A DNA stretch of 64,000 nt, from NCBI GenBank assembly GCA_015657535.1, contig JADHZB010001847.1, positions 7,501 through 71,500 on the forward strand, given 5' to 3'. Positions within the stretch are counted from its first letter, which is position 1; every line of letters begins with the position of its first letter. Position numbers and translations under genes: made by a program. The notes under the pieces were generated by a model that was not told where the DNA came from, made no database searches, and was given only the letters and a program-made list of their open reading frames with translations. This DNA comes from Nephromyces sp. MM_2019. Taxonomy: Eukaryota; Apicomplexa; Aconoidasida; Nephromycida. Shown piece by piece: positions 23,086 through 34,306 of this stretch.

Positions 23086-24614
23086 TCAAAGGAAAGGATT
23101 TCTGGGTCCACCAAGGCCTGGAAATGTATCATCATCATTGTCCATATCTTGTGGAAAATATCTAGGCATAGGAATAAATGCTGGTCTGTTTAATAGCGCT
23201 TCATTTCTCCATCTTCGCGGGTTAGCACTCCATCTTAGCCCTTCATCTCTCCAACTTCGCGGTTCAGCTCTCCATCTTAGCCCTTCATCTCTCCGATTTT
23301 GTATTCGAGTAAACTCATTGTCAATTAGAGTATTCACGGGATCAATTGGTTCAATGTCAATAAGTGGCCGTCTGTCAAGAATTAACATTTAAGTTCAATA
23401 AAATATGATTGTGAATAAATATAAAATCGTACCTTAATGAAGGATTTGAGGACCTAAGTCTAAAAATTGGATCATCTGGCCCAACTAATTCTGTTGGTGG
23501 TCGGTTGCCTGAATCAGCTTCAGTGATAGAAAATTACAAAGTAGGATAAAAAATGAGAAATATAAATAAAAAAAAAATGGTTTTAATTCTAATCTAACGT
23601 TCATAGATGTGTTGCACGTTTCCATAGAGAAGAGGAGGTTGTATAACCGGACTGGTAGTGTCTGTCATGGATAGCTGATCAAGATGCATAGGAATAGATT
23701 AGGTTTAATCTGATGTTGGATCTTTTATAAAATAGGAATCTTACGCTGACGAAAGTTTTGGGGGTAGTAGTGCTTTTACTCTTATTGGAGTCTGCAGTGT
23801 TATGTTTATTTGAACTACTCAAGTGAGAATGAAGAATCTTATACAATTCCTAATAAAATAATTTAGGAATTCCAAAAAAACTGAAATAATGGAATTAGTG
23901 CTCGCATTATTAATGATCAAAACATAAGGAGTGAATTTTATTTCGTACCGATACATACATTTAAAAATTTATGATAATTTCAATTATAAACTAAACCAAC
24001 CATGTATAAGGCTTCAGCTTTAGCAGGCTCATCAGTGGATGGTGTTAGTGCTTTTAATGAATCGGCCAAACCTTTAATGCTGTTCGTCGATAATTCTAGC
24101 TTAAATGAAATCAAATTTTCAGGGTTTTGGGAGTCTGTTAAATGTAACATCATTTGGTCAGCAATTACTAGAGCTCTAAAGCTCAGGCATTTCGGTCCCT
24201 GAGTATTATGTATATGCTTAAGGGGTCGGTTTGTAAAATAGATTGAGGTATAATTGGCATTACTTTATATTCATGGTTGTTGCTTAGTGGTGAAACATAG
24301 TTGACTGAATATGCTTGTGTTGATAAATCTGTAAGCTTCCATTTTGGAGGCAAAACTACCATGCATATTGAATTGTCCTCTGATTTCATAAATGGATAAG
24401 TTGAACTTAATTGAATCTCAATTTCTTCACTAAGTGTGTCTTTCGAAATAGTTCGTTCATAAGTGGAAGCAGTTGTCTCCCTGGTGGGGCTTTTATCAAG
24501 AGAAAGTTGTAGCCCATGGTCTAATATAACACAATGGGATGCTAAGAAGATCAACTCATGGTTATAAAGATTTTCTCTTCCAATTAAAAGCAATAATCGA
24601 TAAAAGGTAGACAT
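23086..24614 (-). CDS. PI31-like proteasome regulator
   Basis: Predicted proteasome-binding regulator of the PI31 (PSMF1) family, 366 aa, six exons: 24264-24614, 24001-24198, 23745-23849, 23599-23674, 23433-23517, 23086-23371, all in phase. The N-terminal half (MSTFYRLLLLIGR...) should be the FP domain used for dimerisation and F-box binding. VGPDDPIFRLRSS and the C-terminal FPGLGGPRNPFL match the PI31 tail, which is proline-rich with GGP/PF-type motifs that bind the proteasome. The first intron (24199-24263) is needed: without it the frame stops at 24183, whereas splicing restores an unbroken frame with GPKCLSFRALVIAD. Unusual is a 42-bp in-frame repeat near 23190-23300 giving RDEGLRWRAEPRSW and RDEGLRWSANPRRW, plus a partial third copy. 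Human PI31 is about 270 aa, so this one is longer. Assignment rests mostly on the C-terminal half. Confidence 0.68.
23190..23300 (-). repeat. 42-bp in-frame coding repeat in the PI31-like gene
   Basis: Two near-identical 42-bp units and a shorter third encode 14-residue repeats beginning RDEGLRW, rich in Arg and Trp. They sit between the VGPDDPIFR segment and the C-terminal motif. Confidence 0.85.
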
Positions 24615-25327
24615 TTTCTAAGCTAATTAAATGCTTTTTAAGGTACAAGCATTCTCTTTTTGGCTTATAAGTGTAGTTATATGTATGTATTTAACAATTA
24701 TGCAATTTGAATTTACTCAATTTTTTTGATCTTTCACACTAGGCTTATCAAAAAGTGTTGGGAGGTTATGGTTCAAAGCTTTAAATAGTTTTGCAATATA
24801 ATTTTTTTAAATTTTTAATCATCTAAATCTCTATTAAAGCTTAAAAACTTGCTTTCTTCCGAAGTGCAACCTTAATTTTCACAGATTAATTATTTGAGTA
24901 AAATCCAGTAATTGTATTTAGTAGACAAGTCTTAAAACATGATTTTAAAAACTGTATCAAGACTCTATCTAAGCCTTAAAAGTTATATGCATTTGTTTCC
25001 ATCTCTGGAGTTCTTAGGATTTGTAAATTTGAATTGTTTTTATCTCTATAAAATGTCAGAAGCAATTGCGCAATAATTTGCATTTGATGACAATAAAAGT
25101 AATAAGTTTACACTGACTTTGGAGATTGAAGACTTGCATCCACCAAATTTTGTACAATCCAAAGTGTGATAGGAAATAAAGCAACTGATTTCTTTGTCTC
25201 AAATACAAAATTAGTAAACAGACAAAGAAAACTGATAATTCATTCCATGTTTTTAAAATATAAAATATAGTCATTAAATTTCAAAGAGCAAATTAAATTT
25301 TTTTTTCAAGTCTATATTAATATTGTG
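24615..25327. other. Divergent promoter region between PI31-like and F-box/pseudokinase/cyclin genes
   Basis: 713 bp separating divergent starts. It should contain both promoters. A minus-strand open stretch at 25075-25220 (…FPITLWIVQNLVDASLQSP) looks somewhat protein-like but has no start or splice model I can support. Confidence 0.5.
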
Positions 25328-28085
25328 ATGGCAATAATATGTTCTAGGAATATAATGAGAAAAACAAACACTTCAAAACTCATGAAAAAAAGAAGAATTG
25401 GTTACAATCCAATAAAATTTAGTTTTAACTTTTTATATTCTCTCAATAACGCTTTTCTTGATCGAATATTCGAGTTCCTTGGCCCACAAGAAATTAGGGA
25501 AAAGTTGATGCTACTGGATAAAAATCTATATAATCATATTAAATATAATAGCCCTAATCTATGGAAATCATTTACTCAAGATTATGGATTATATTCTACC
25601 CTGAGTATCTTTGAGCCAGTGATATCTGAAAGGAGATCTAAAGGAAAGGTAAATCGCTCCAGACAAATATTTACAGATGAAGAATTCGCTATTAGAACAA
25701 TTGAACTTGATTCTGTTAATGCTGGTCATGATGATGGTGTTTTACCATCAATTTTGCGAGAGGTTTCAACATTGAAGCAGATCGTACACCCAAATATATT
25801 GGAATATTATGGTGCTGAATTCTCGAAAACGCGGCAGACCAAATTATATATTATAACTTCTTACATGCCTGTCAGCCTCCGAAATTTTATAGAGTCGATT
25901 CATAAACATGGGAGAAAAGTTGGAGATACTCATAAAAAAATTATTAGATATGTTATGAAACAAATCTCAAAAGGGATTGAGCATCTACATGAAAACAATA
26001 TAATGCATCGCAATCTTAAACCTGAGAACATATTTATCGATGCTGCAAAAGATAAAAGCAACCTAGATGTTAAAAGTAGACTTGCTAAATTCAATGTTAA
26101 GATAGGTGATTTTATGTCAAGTCGTTGTATCTACGACTCTAGTGGAACTTTCACACCTGAAGGTTATTGTAACTACCACTTTAAGAAAATATTTCAAGAA
26201 ATTGAGTTATAATTAATCAATATATATTCCTTTTCAGATCCTAAAGACCGAGAAAGATCTTGGAGAGAATTATCAAGGTTAGCTTATAAATCACCCGAGG
26301 TTATTTCCCGCAGTAAATTTTATGGAACAGGAGTCGACCTTTGGTCACTAGGGATAATTTTCATGGAGCTATCTTTAGGGTATTTACCGTTTAGCTACGA
26401 AAACGAAGTGTCTTATTTCCTAAGTATTTTTCGTTTGTTTGGTTCATCATTAAGTCTTTACACAGAATCTTCATCAGAAAATATTAACAATTTATATGGT
26501 AACTCTAAATGGAATCCTATTCCCTGGGGCTTAATCCCTAAGCTAGCAAAATTACAAGGAACCACTCAATGGATTAGAGTCACTATGTTTTTCAAGAAAT
26601 CTGGCCAGCTAGAAATAATAACTTATTTAATCAAATTCTACCTATTGATGGGAAGCAAAGCCTTAAATCTACTCAAGTGTTTACTTAATGCCAACAAAAA
26701 TGAAAGAATCTCAGCCTCAAGTGTTATAAACCACCCTTTTCTATGCTCGAAAACTGTGAGTCTGAAGACTACTATTCAGATTCATTGCTATATGTTTTCC
26801 TTGATTCCAGTCTTTCCAGAGTCATCCAAAAGTAAAGATTAGTCAAAAATTTAAACCTTTCGAGTTTTATACAATAGGGCTAAGCTATCATTATGTGAGT
26901 AGTTCTTTAAAATACAAAAATAATGAAAGGCGCAAAGACTATCATAACTTTACTCGTGAAAGCATTAATTATCATTTCAGGTGCCGCTCTATAATGGTAA
27001 ATACTAATTATCAAACATTTAGAGAGTTAACAAGTATTTTTTTGTATACATAGGTAAAATGGCTCTATGAAACCAGTCAAAATCTTGAGTTTTCTCCGAA
27101 GACTTTTCATCTCGCTGTGAATTACTTCGATCACTATATGAGAACTTCGATTGTTTCTGGTATAGGCATTTCGAGAGGCAGCATTTATGGCAAGATTGCT
27201 TTAGTCTGTTTAAAAATCTCGTCCAATTACAACGAAATATCACAAGAGTATTATAGGTTGAGTAACGTAGATTTCTTCTTAGAACAATATAAAAAGTCAA
27301 GGAAGTATGCTATTCTGGATTCAAGCTCTAAAAACGATGTTGAATTCTCTCATGACGAATTTCTATGTTTAGAAAAGAGCTTACTAAAATCTTTGCATTT
27401 CGATTTGTCTAGAAAAACCATCATCGATTACATTGAAAAATTTTTAGAACAAAGAAAGGTGCAAATTTCAAAAAGACTTCAAGACTTATATTTTTATATA
27501 GCACTGAGGACTCTACTTTGCAAATCTTTTACACAATACTCGAATTTTGTTTTAGCCTCAGCAATCTTAATTTGCACATTTGATCATTTTAACTTGTATT
27601 CTGTACTCCAAAAATCTTTTGACCAGAAACCATTAGAGGAGTTACAAGTTAAAAATTACCTAAATCTTTCCGGGGATTCTTTTGGTTAGTTAACGTGATA
27701 ATTTTTTTTAGTATATCTTTGTGCTTTGCCTCAGATTTGTATATGGAATTCATTAATCACAAATTAGCTCAAACATATTGAAAATTATTTTCAAAACTAA
27801 TTAGGAAGTGTAAATTGGATCGAGAAGATTATATATAAAGTTTTTAGATTCGAGCATATACTCCTCAAGAACAAAGATCTTGACTTGATAATTTTAGAAG
27901 ATGTGTATAACACACTTGTTGAAAAGCTCAATAATTTTAAAAGTTACAAGAATCATCAGACTAAGATTAATTTAAATGAATCAAATGTCACTACATATGG
28001 TACTTTCAGAAAGTTATCGCAAGTGTTTTTTGAAAACTTTCATACCTCTCAAAAAGTCAATGATGAAACATTTGTACTGGAATAA
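25328..28085 (+). CDS. F-box / pseudokinase / cyclin fusion protein
   Basis: 813 aa predicted from five exons: 25328-26162, 26238-26755, 26820-26996 (acceptor 26811 also fits), 27054-27684, 27805-28085, all in phase. Residues about 37-82 look like an F-box (LNNAFLDRIFEFLGPQEIRE...LWKSF). Residues about 105-450 are a CDK-like kinase fold: EEFAIRTIEL (Arg123 where the ATP-binding Lys belongs), REVSTLKQIVHPNI (αC Glu kept), HRNLKPENIF (catalytic Asp replaced by Asn229), KIGDFM (DFG glycine lost), AYKSPEV (APE), GVDLWSLGIIFMEL, ISASSVINHPFL. Three changed catalytic residues mark a pseudokinase. From residue 511 a cyclin box begins, VKWLYETSQNLEFSPKTFHL and AVNYFDHYM, then LLKSLHFDL and a second cyclin-like half. 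Exon 3 has to read through a GTGAGT at 26896 to reach the cyclin frame; it then joins perfectly. F-box plus cyclin recalls cyclin F, which suggests an SCF-linked cell-cycle role, but this is inference. Confidence 0.8.
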
Positions 28086-28359
28086 TTCTTTTTTTTAACA
28101 GTGGTTTTTAAGAATCGTAAAACATCTTGCTGAAAATGTATTTCATTATTATTATTTATTAAGTCTATCTAAAGTTGTTTTTTTATGTCTAACAATAGTT
28201 GTAACTTAATGGAGTGTCAAGAAATATATGCATTAAATGGTTTAATCACTATTTGAAACTCTTTCACGAGAATCACTTAAGCTATTTAAATAGTTATAGT
28301 ATGATGAATTTAAATTTTTACAAATCATAACTAGTGACTAATGAGTTCTTCCATTTAGT

Positions 28360-29693
28360 TTATTCCAAGTCTATAGTGTCGAACATTACTTCATCTGCAG
28401 TTATAAGTTGTTCGGCTTCATCTAAAGCTTTGTTTTGATTCCCATCACCAATATCATCTGTCAAAGGATCAGCACTCAATTTAAGGGTCTCTTTGACATC
28501 TTGTAAGGTTGAAACAATTGAAGGACTAAAAAAAAATTGATATAATTAAGGTTCAAACTTTTTGAATTATAAAGTTTTTTCACTTACGCTGTAGAGCTTG
28601 TAAAATAATAAGCTGCTGCCCCACCTATTCCTGCTAAGGCTACACCACCTGCTACAGTACCAGCTATTTCACCAGGACCAAATGCTGCAGTCGCATTTGT
28701 TGTAGCATTTGTAGTAGCATCTGTAGTAGCATCTGTAGTAGCATCTGTAGTAGTTGTTTCTGTTGTTGCTGCCGCTGTTGTTGATGTTGTTAATGAAAAG
28801 TCGGAAATAGAACCACAAATACTTGTTTTTGCAGCACCGACTGTGGAACTTACATTAGCCATTTCCGTATAAAAGGTATTAGGACAATCCCAAATAGGTG
28901 TAACTGCATAACATTCCAAAATTTTCCTATTCAGTTCAATACTCCCGAGTGAGTTAAACATATTTATTCCAACTATGAAACTACCATAGTTGCTCAATTG
29001 ATTCAATTCAGTTGCGTTTCCTAAAGCTAACTGATATCTTTCATCTGAATTTGGGTAACCATCTGTTATTAAAAGCATTATTTTCAATACATTATCCCTA
29101 GCTTGAGTATTAAACATGTTGTATGCATCAAATAAACCTTCATCTGTATTTGTGACAAGGCTACGATAGGGTGCCTGCGTTATAGCTGCAGTAGCAAGGG
29201 CATTATTAGTTGCTTCTGGAGAGCTCAAATCAAATAAAATCTCAGCAACAGTAGAAAATAAAATTGCTGCAACTCTTATACGCCCAGTTGTAAGATCGAA
29301 ACTATTAATTAATTCGTTGGCAAAAGGTTTTACAATATCATCCCATTGTTGATAACCAATGCTACCTGAACTATCAAGCAACATTATTATGTCTGCTTGC
29401 TGATGGCAACTTGGTGTTAATAACTGAATGAAATTATCTTTGTTTGCTTTATTAAGTATCATTGGCTTTGATTGATATTGCCGTAAACTTCTACCTGTAG
29501 AGTTAATGAACCACATATAAATAATTGGTTTTTTTTATCTAAAATATTTCTCTTAGCACTTCCTGTGCTCCTATCACTACTTTGAACAACTACTGAGTTA
29601 AGTACCTGTGGCATTGACATTCTCCTTGACCGAGATTATTAAAATGACCGAACAAACTATTAAACCATATAAGCTCTTTTTAGCACACCACAT
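28360..29693 (-). CDS. TRAP-like surface adhesin: signal peptide, VWA domain, TM, acidic tail
   Basis: Predicted micronemal/surface adhesin, 386 aa, exons 29606-29693, 28588-29494, 28360-28525. Residues 1-28 are a signal peptide (LYGLIVCSVILIIS). A von Willebrand A domain (about 65-245) carries the MIDAS start DIIMLLDSSGS (D-x-S-x-S intact) and LLITDGYPNSDE. A 12-bp repeat codes for a Thr/Ala/Asp/Asn linker (TDATTDATTNATT) in place of any thrombospondin repeat. The membrane segment GEIAGTVAGGVALAGIGGAA is glycine/alanine-rich like TRAP and MIC2 rhomboid substrates. The cytoplasmic tail of about 55 residues is acidic (ADPLTDDIGDGN, ADEVMFDTIDLE) but has no tryptophan, which canonical TRAP tails use to couple to the glideosome connector. 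Intron 1 was chosen because it links the signal peptide to the domain in phase; an internal Met at 29516 alone would lack a signal. Confidence 0.85.
28693..28752 (-). repeat. 12-bp coding repeat (Thr-Asp/Asn-Ala-Thr linker)
   Basis: Five 12-bp units on the plus strand, GCATCTGTAGTA and variants GCATTTGTAGTA and GCATTTGTTGTA, encode the repetitive four-residue linker between the VWA domain and the membrane segment of the TRAP-like protein. Confidence 0.9.
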
Positions 29694-30652
29694 GTTCACA
29701 ATATAGAGTCGTAACTTTTTTTATTCCGAAATCTGCACTATCGCCTTAAAGAGTAATTCATCTACTACTTAAAATTTATAAATGGCCTAATTCTTATCTT
29801 ATCCTACGAATCTTAACTTACTTTAAGCTATATAGAAACTACAAGCACCCATTCCTATGAATATTATCGGCTAAAATAAACAATTGTGGCTATATTTATA
29901 TCTCTTAGCTAATATTTTATATTTGGTTTGAATATTCTATCTTAAAATTGATTTTTATTTAAAATAAGATTTGAAAAAAAATAATAAATATAATTAATAA
30001 TTTAAGCCAATATGATGATTTATTTCATTGATTGTATCTTAGATTTTTGGATATATTATTACGAAAATAAAAAATTAGAAACCATTAAACTTCAACCTTA
30101 AAAATTAGCATATAAAACAATAAATGTTATAAAACACTAGTAGGGTAAAATTCATTTTTAATAACTATAATTACACTAGTAGTTATTAATCAAGCATATA
30201 ATCTAGTTTAAAAAAAAGTCACTTTATAGTAAAACTCAAAACCACAAATTTTTAGCTATTAAATGTATTGGTCTTGGAATTTAGTACTGCTTGTGTATAT
30301 TTCTTCAATTAATTAAAAATTGTTTAGTAACTTCAAACAGCTAGAAATATTTTTGTGGCGCTTTGAATTACTTATAAAATAAAAAATAAAAGGCTCTGAA
30401 GAGTGTTGATATTCGAATCATAAGACTTGAGGAGAAAATTATCAAAATATATTACTAGGTTTATTCTATGATCTGGTTCAGGAATTGCAGATACGAGTAT
30501 TATGATATTCATAAATAAAATTATTTAATTATTTTATTATACTGTTGTTCATTTTAGGACAGATTAAATCCAATTTGTGAAAGTATTTGAGGCGAAATAA
30601 AAATAGGATTTAAAAAATATTTGCGGCTGGTGTGATAATTTTATCGCTTTTT
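29694..30652. other. Intergenic, no gene seen
   Basis: 0.96 kb of AT-rich DNA upstream of the TRAP-like gene and downstream of the orphan secreted gene. No open frame or RNA gene recognised. Confidence 0.55.
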
Positions 30653-32773
30653 TTACACGAGGAATCCATTTTCAAGTAGTTGTGAGTTTTGTAAGACATC
30701 TGACTGGTCATTTTCATTGGGAAGGATTTGATTCTAAGAGTTGTGTTATAAATATCATTACTATGGTCTTAAAGTGTAACCAGATCAAAAAGTTCTAAAA
30801 GTGCAAAATTGTCTAGATTACCTGAAACTCTTCATGATCTGAATAGTTAGTATAAAATCTACTCTGATTTATATCAGGTTGTGCTTGAGGCCTTACATAG
30901 CGACTGTAAATGGGTATATAAAATTTCTTTTTATCGTGAAAATAATTAAAGGCTGAAGTGACTAGAGTTAACAAACGATAATGTTTGAATGATACCTAGG
31001 TATAGATTGAATATCCTGCTCTAATCTTTGAACAATGTTAGTGAGGATGTAAGCGAATTTCCCGAGATCTTGGAGCTGTGAATCGATATCTTTCAAATTG
31101 TTATGGATCATGTGAAGCTGTGGGGAAAGTCCATCTGGAATATAATAAATAATTAATAATTTATTGGCCAAAAATTAACGATTGGTAATTAATCAAGTGA
31201 TTTTAGATGTTTAAATTATCATTAAGATTAAATCGAAGCAATGACTAATTGTGGGCTAATAGTGTTGCATGACCTTCGTGAGTTAGGCTTTCAGTGTTTG
31301 AACGTTGTTCCTATTAGTAAAGTTGGAAAATTGTATTTAAATAGTCAAATTTTTTGTATGCAAAGATTACCTTTGTATTGTTGAATGACTCACAAAGCCA
31401 ATTAATTCGTTTTAGCATTTGAATTATAGCTTCTTGGTCATAGCTGATATTTGGTGCACTTGAGGCCCTTTTAGGTTTGATAAATCTCAAGTAGATAGTC
31501 TGAAGTAAAACTCAAATCAGGATCTTAAATCCAAAAAAGTGTTTAAATTACCGCTAGGAAAATTATAAGAAGTGTGCTTGTGTAAGCATAAGGAAAGGTT
31601 GTGCTCAACCATAAATGTTGATGAAATATCAAGGTAAAAGCAAGCTTTGTTGAATATTTGCCCTTTTCGATTGTGTTGTCTACTGCTTGCAATTATAGGA
31701 ATATAAGGATTTAAAATTTTCAAACTAGAGGTTAAATAGCTTAGTGATAATTTTTATAAAATAGAAATTTTAAATAAGTGACTTGCTTTTAGGTTTAATT
31801 TCATTTTTCCAACGGAGTTTTGCCCCTTTAGCAACAAATTTTAATTTTTCAAAAATAGTCTGAAAAAACCAGTTGGGATATGGTGAAAGGTGACTTTCCA
31901 CAACTCGGTGTAAGAGATACTCATAATATTCACGGTAATAAGCCTCTGAATTTAATATAAAGTTAAGATTGAAGTTCAATTATATGCAAGTATATATAGT
32001 ATAATTAATTGATCTGGTAAAATCAAACAAAAGGTTATAAAAATTAAAATAAAATGGATATAATAAACAGCTCTAAATTTTAAACAGACCAGTTTTACTA
32101 GCCTCGGTGTTTTCATGTCCTTGAGAATATTCTGAGTCGTGAATAATTTCTAGGGTAGAAATTTTGGGGCTTTCTTTCTGGTTATATTTATATAATTTTA
32201 ATATCAATTTTGTAAAAATTCTGAAGATGAGCTCACCTTATTTGAGTGTAAGCCTTGTTGAGGATCTTGAAAGTTGTTTTGTTTATCAATAGTGTCATTT
32301 ATGTCAAATATATCCTAAATTAAAACAGTAATGGGGTTCTTTATATCAGCTGAAGAAAATTTATAAACTTATTCTACCTACATTTGGAATTTCTTCAGGG
32401 ATTAGATGTATATTTGGAGGAAAGCATAAATTACTGGGACCATCCGATGCCTGCAAGAAGTGCAAGATTATGAAATTTTACAAATATGTATAAAAAAAAT
32501 TTGCTTATAGTTCTATTGTAGAGATAATTTAAATGTTATCGTCATGGGGGGTTAGGTATACTAAAGTTTTAATTTGTTGATTAAAAATGATTTAAAAATT
32601 TAGGATGAACAAGGGTTGAAACAAATAAATGATGATTATCATTTTGAAATTCTTAGCTCTGTTCCCAGGCCTGTTTTGTGCGTACTCACTTGTGAATAAA
32701 ATTCAGACTTATTAAAAATCGTCAGAATTAGTAATAAAACAAAAAACCTAAATAATCTTTGTGGACACCCCAT
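30653..32773 (-). CDS. Orphan secreted protein, 12 exons
   Basis: Not recognised. 358 aa from exons 32690-32773, 32382-32450, 32237-32314, 32099-32177, 31783-31945, 31552-31724, 31371-31429, 31274-31310, 30996-31134, 30822-30903, 30762-30794, 30653-30733, all joined in phase. It starts with a clear signal peptide (MGCPQRLFRFFVLLLILTIF), then an acidic/polar stretch (DIFDINDTIDKQNN, LEIIHDSEYSQGHE), a middle region rich in aromatic and basic residues (YYREYYEYLLHRVVES, SPYPNWFFQTIFEKLKF, ISSTFMVEHNLSLCLHKH) and a predicted helical part (LHMIHNNLKDIDSQLQDL, NIVQRLEQDIQ). Only a few cysteines and no C-terminal membrane segment. Position next to the TRAP-like gene suggests, weakly, a surface or secretory-organelle role. 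An alternative acceptor at about 31500 would give another exon 7 (TIYLRFIKPKRASS) but breaks phase. Confidence 0.65.
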
Positions 32774-34306
32774 CTTAGTATTGATAATAATAGATTAGGC
32801 ACGATGCATAGGAAAATCAAATTTGGTAGTTAGGAGTAAGTAGTTGAATACTATAATCAATAAGTCAAAGTTATCAGAATGAATGAGGCATTAATCAGGG
32901 TTAGTTTGAATTGTTCAATGTTCATGTTATGTTATATTTGGAAAACTCATCAACTATGATCCAAAGAATTTGTAGATTCAAGTTGTAGATAACTGTCAAG
33001 ATAACCTTTTTTATAGTAGGCTAACCTATCTCAGTCTAAGATAAGAGAACTATAAGTAAATTGGCCTAGGCTCCTCTACTTTTAGGATGCTTAAATATTT
33101 CGTAAATATATTTGCAATTTGAGGTAAAGGAAATCTAGAATTCAATCTCAACAGTTAAGGGGGTATTATAATATAGAAGCTCTTAATGTTTTAGTTTGGG
33201 ATGTTTAAAAGGAAGAAATTAAATATCAACAATTTTATCAAGTGTTTATTTGCTTTGTTATAAAAGTATCCATTCAGATTTGCCAGCCATAGTTTTATAT
33301 TTAATAACAACCATTTACTATGGGTTGCTACATATTATTTTTAAACTTGTTTTTTTTAATCGATGATAGGGCTTGAAAAAGTGAGAAGTGGGACCATTAA
33401 TTTCTTGAAAAAGGGTTTATGCTTGAGAGTTTAAAGTGAGCTACCAAATGTTTAAAGTGAAATATTTTATCAGTACTTGTAAGATGTTTAAAGTAGTATT
33501 TCTGAATGCGAAGTACTCGCACATTTTTTAATTATAATTATATTTGTTTTTGCTGTATACGTAGTTGAATGGAGAATTTGTTCAATTTTAACTCAACCCT
33601 AACTATTATAACATTATTTATTAGTTTTTTTGCTAAGTAATTTCTGCTCTTTTATCAACTATTAAGAATAAGAAAGGAAATTTATCCATTATTTGAAGAA
33701 ATGTTTATAAATATTGAGGCTTATTGCATAAGACCACCTTAAAAGATTGTATTACGATAATATCCAGAACAAAGATAAAAATTTTATTGTTGCTACTGCC
33801 ATAAAATTTACACGAGTTATCTGATCTGAAATTGATCAGCCTTGATTACTTTGCTATTGCTTTCCTGAAAAAAAGAAAAATCTCTTAATAATTTAATGAT
33901 AAGGATTCACTATCTTGTTTAATCAAATTAAGAATCAATGTTTATACATATATATAAGTGTGGAAATACTAAATATTATTAAAATTGAATTGATTAAAGG
34001 CTCGTCTTTATACTTAAAAGACAAAATAATTATAAACTAGCCATGCTGATAATTGGACAAAAAATTTGACCAAGTTAATGAGAATTGAACCATGTAGTAA
34101 ATCAATTTACTGATCAAAATATTTGGCTGTATTTACATTCAATTAAAAATTATTTTAGGAATGTGTAAAGAAACTTGATTAAAAAATAAATCGATCAGCC
34201 ACTTTAACATGAATTTAAAAGAGCTTGAAGCATGTCTTTTTTTTTGAATGACTTAAAATTAAAACTTATATCTTTAGTTTGATTTACTACAACTTTATTT
34301 TTAATT
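32774..34306. other. Divergent intergenic region, no gene seen
   Basis: 1.5 kb between divergent secretory genes. AT-rich, no coherent open frame on either strand, no repeats of note. It must hold two promoters; no motif can be supported. Confidence 0.55.

Noticed and set aside
24183..24263. PI31-like first exon ending in RDRNA with a stop at 24183
   Set aside because: Splicing GTAATG to ACTCAG removes the stop and opens a 66-codon exon in the right frame.
25056..25274. Minus-strand frame with a protein-like end (FPITLWIVQNLVDASL)
   Set aside because: The best-looking segment is in a different frame from the only ATG; joining them would need an intron of about 36 nt, too short to trust.
26923..26994. 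Signal-peptide-like frame MKGAKTIITLLVKALIIIS
   Set aside because: Lies in another frame inside exon 3 of the F-box/pseudokinase/cyclin gene, which has strong phase support.
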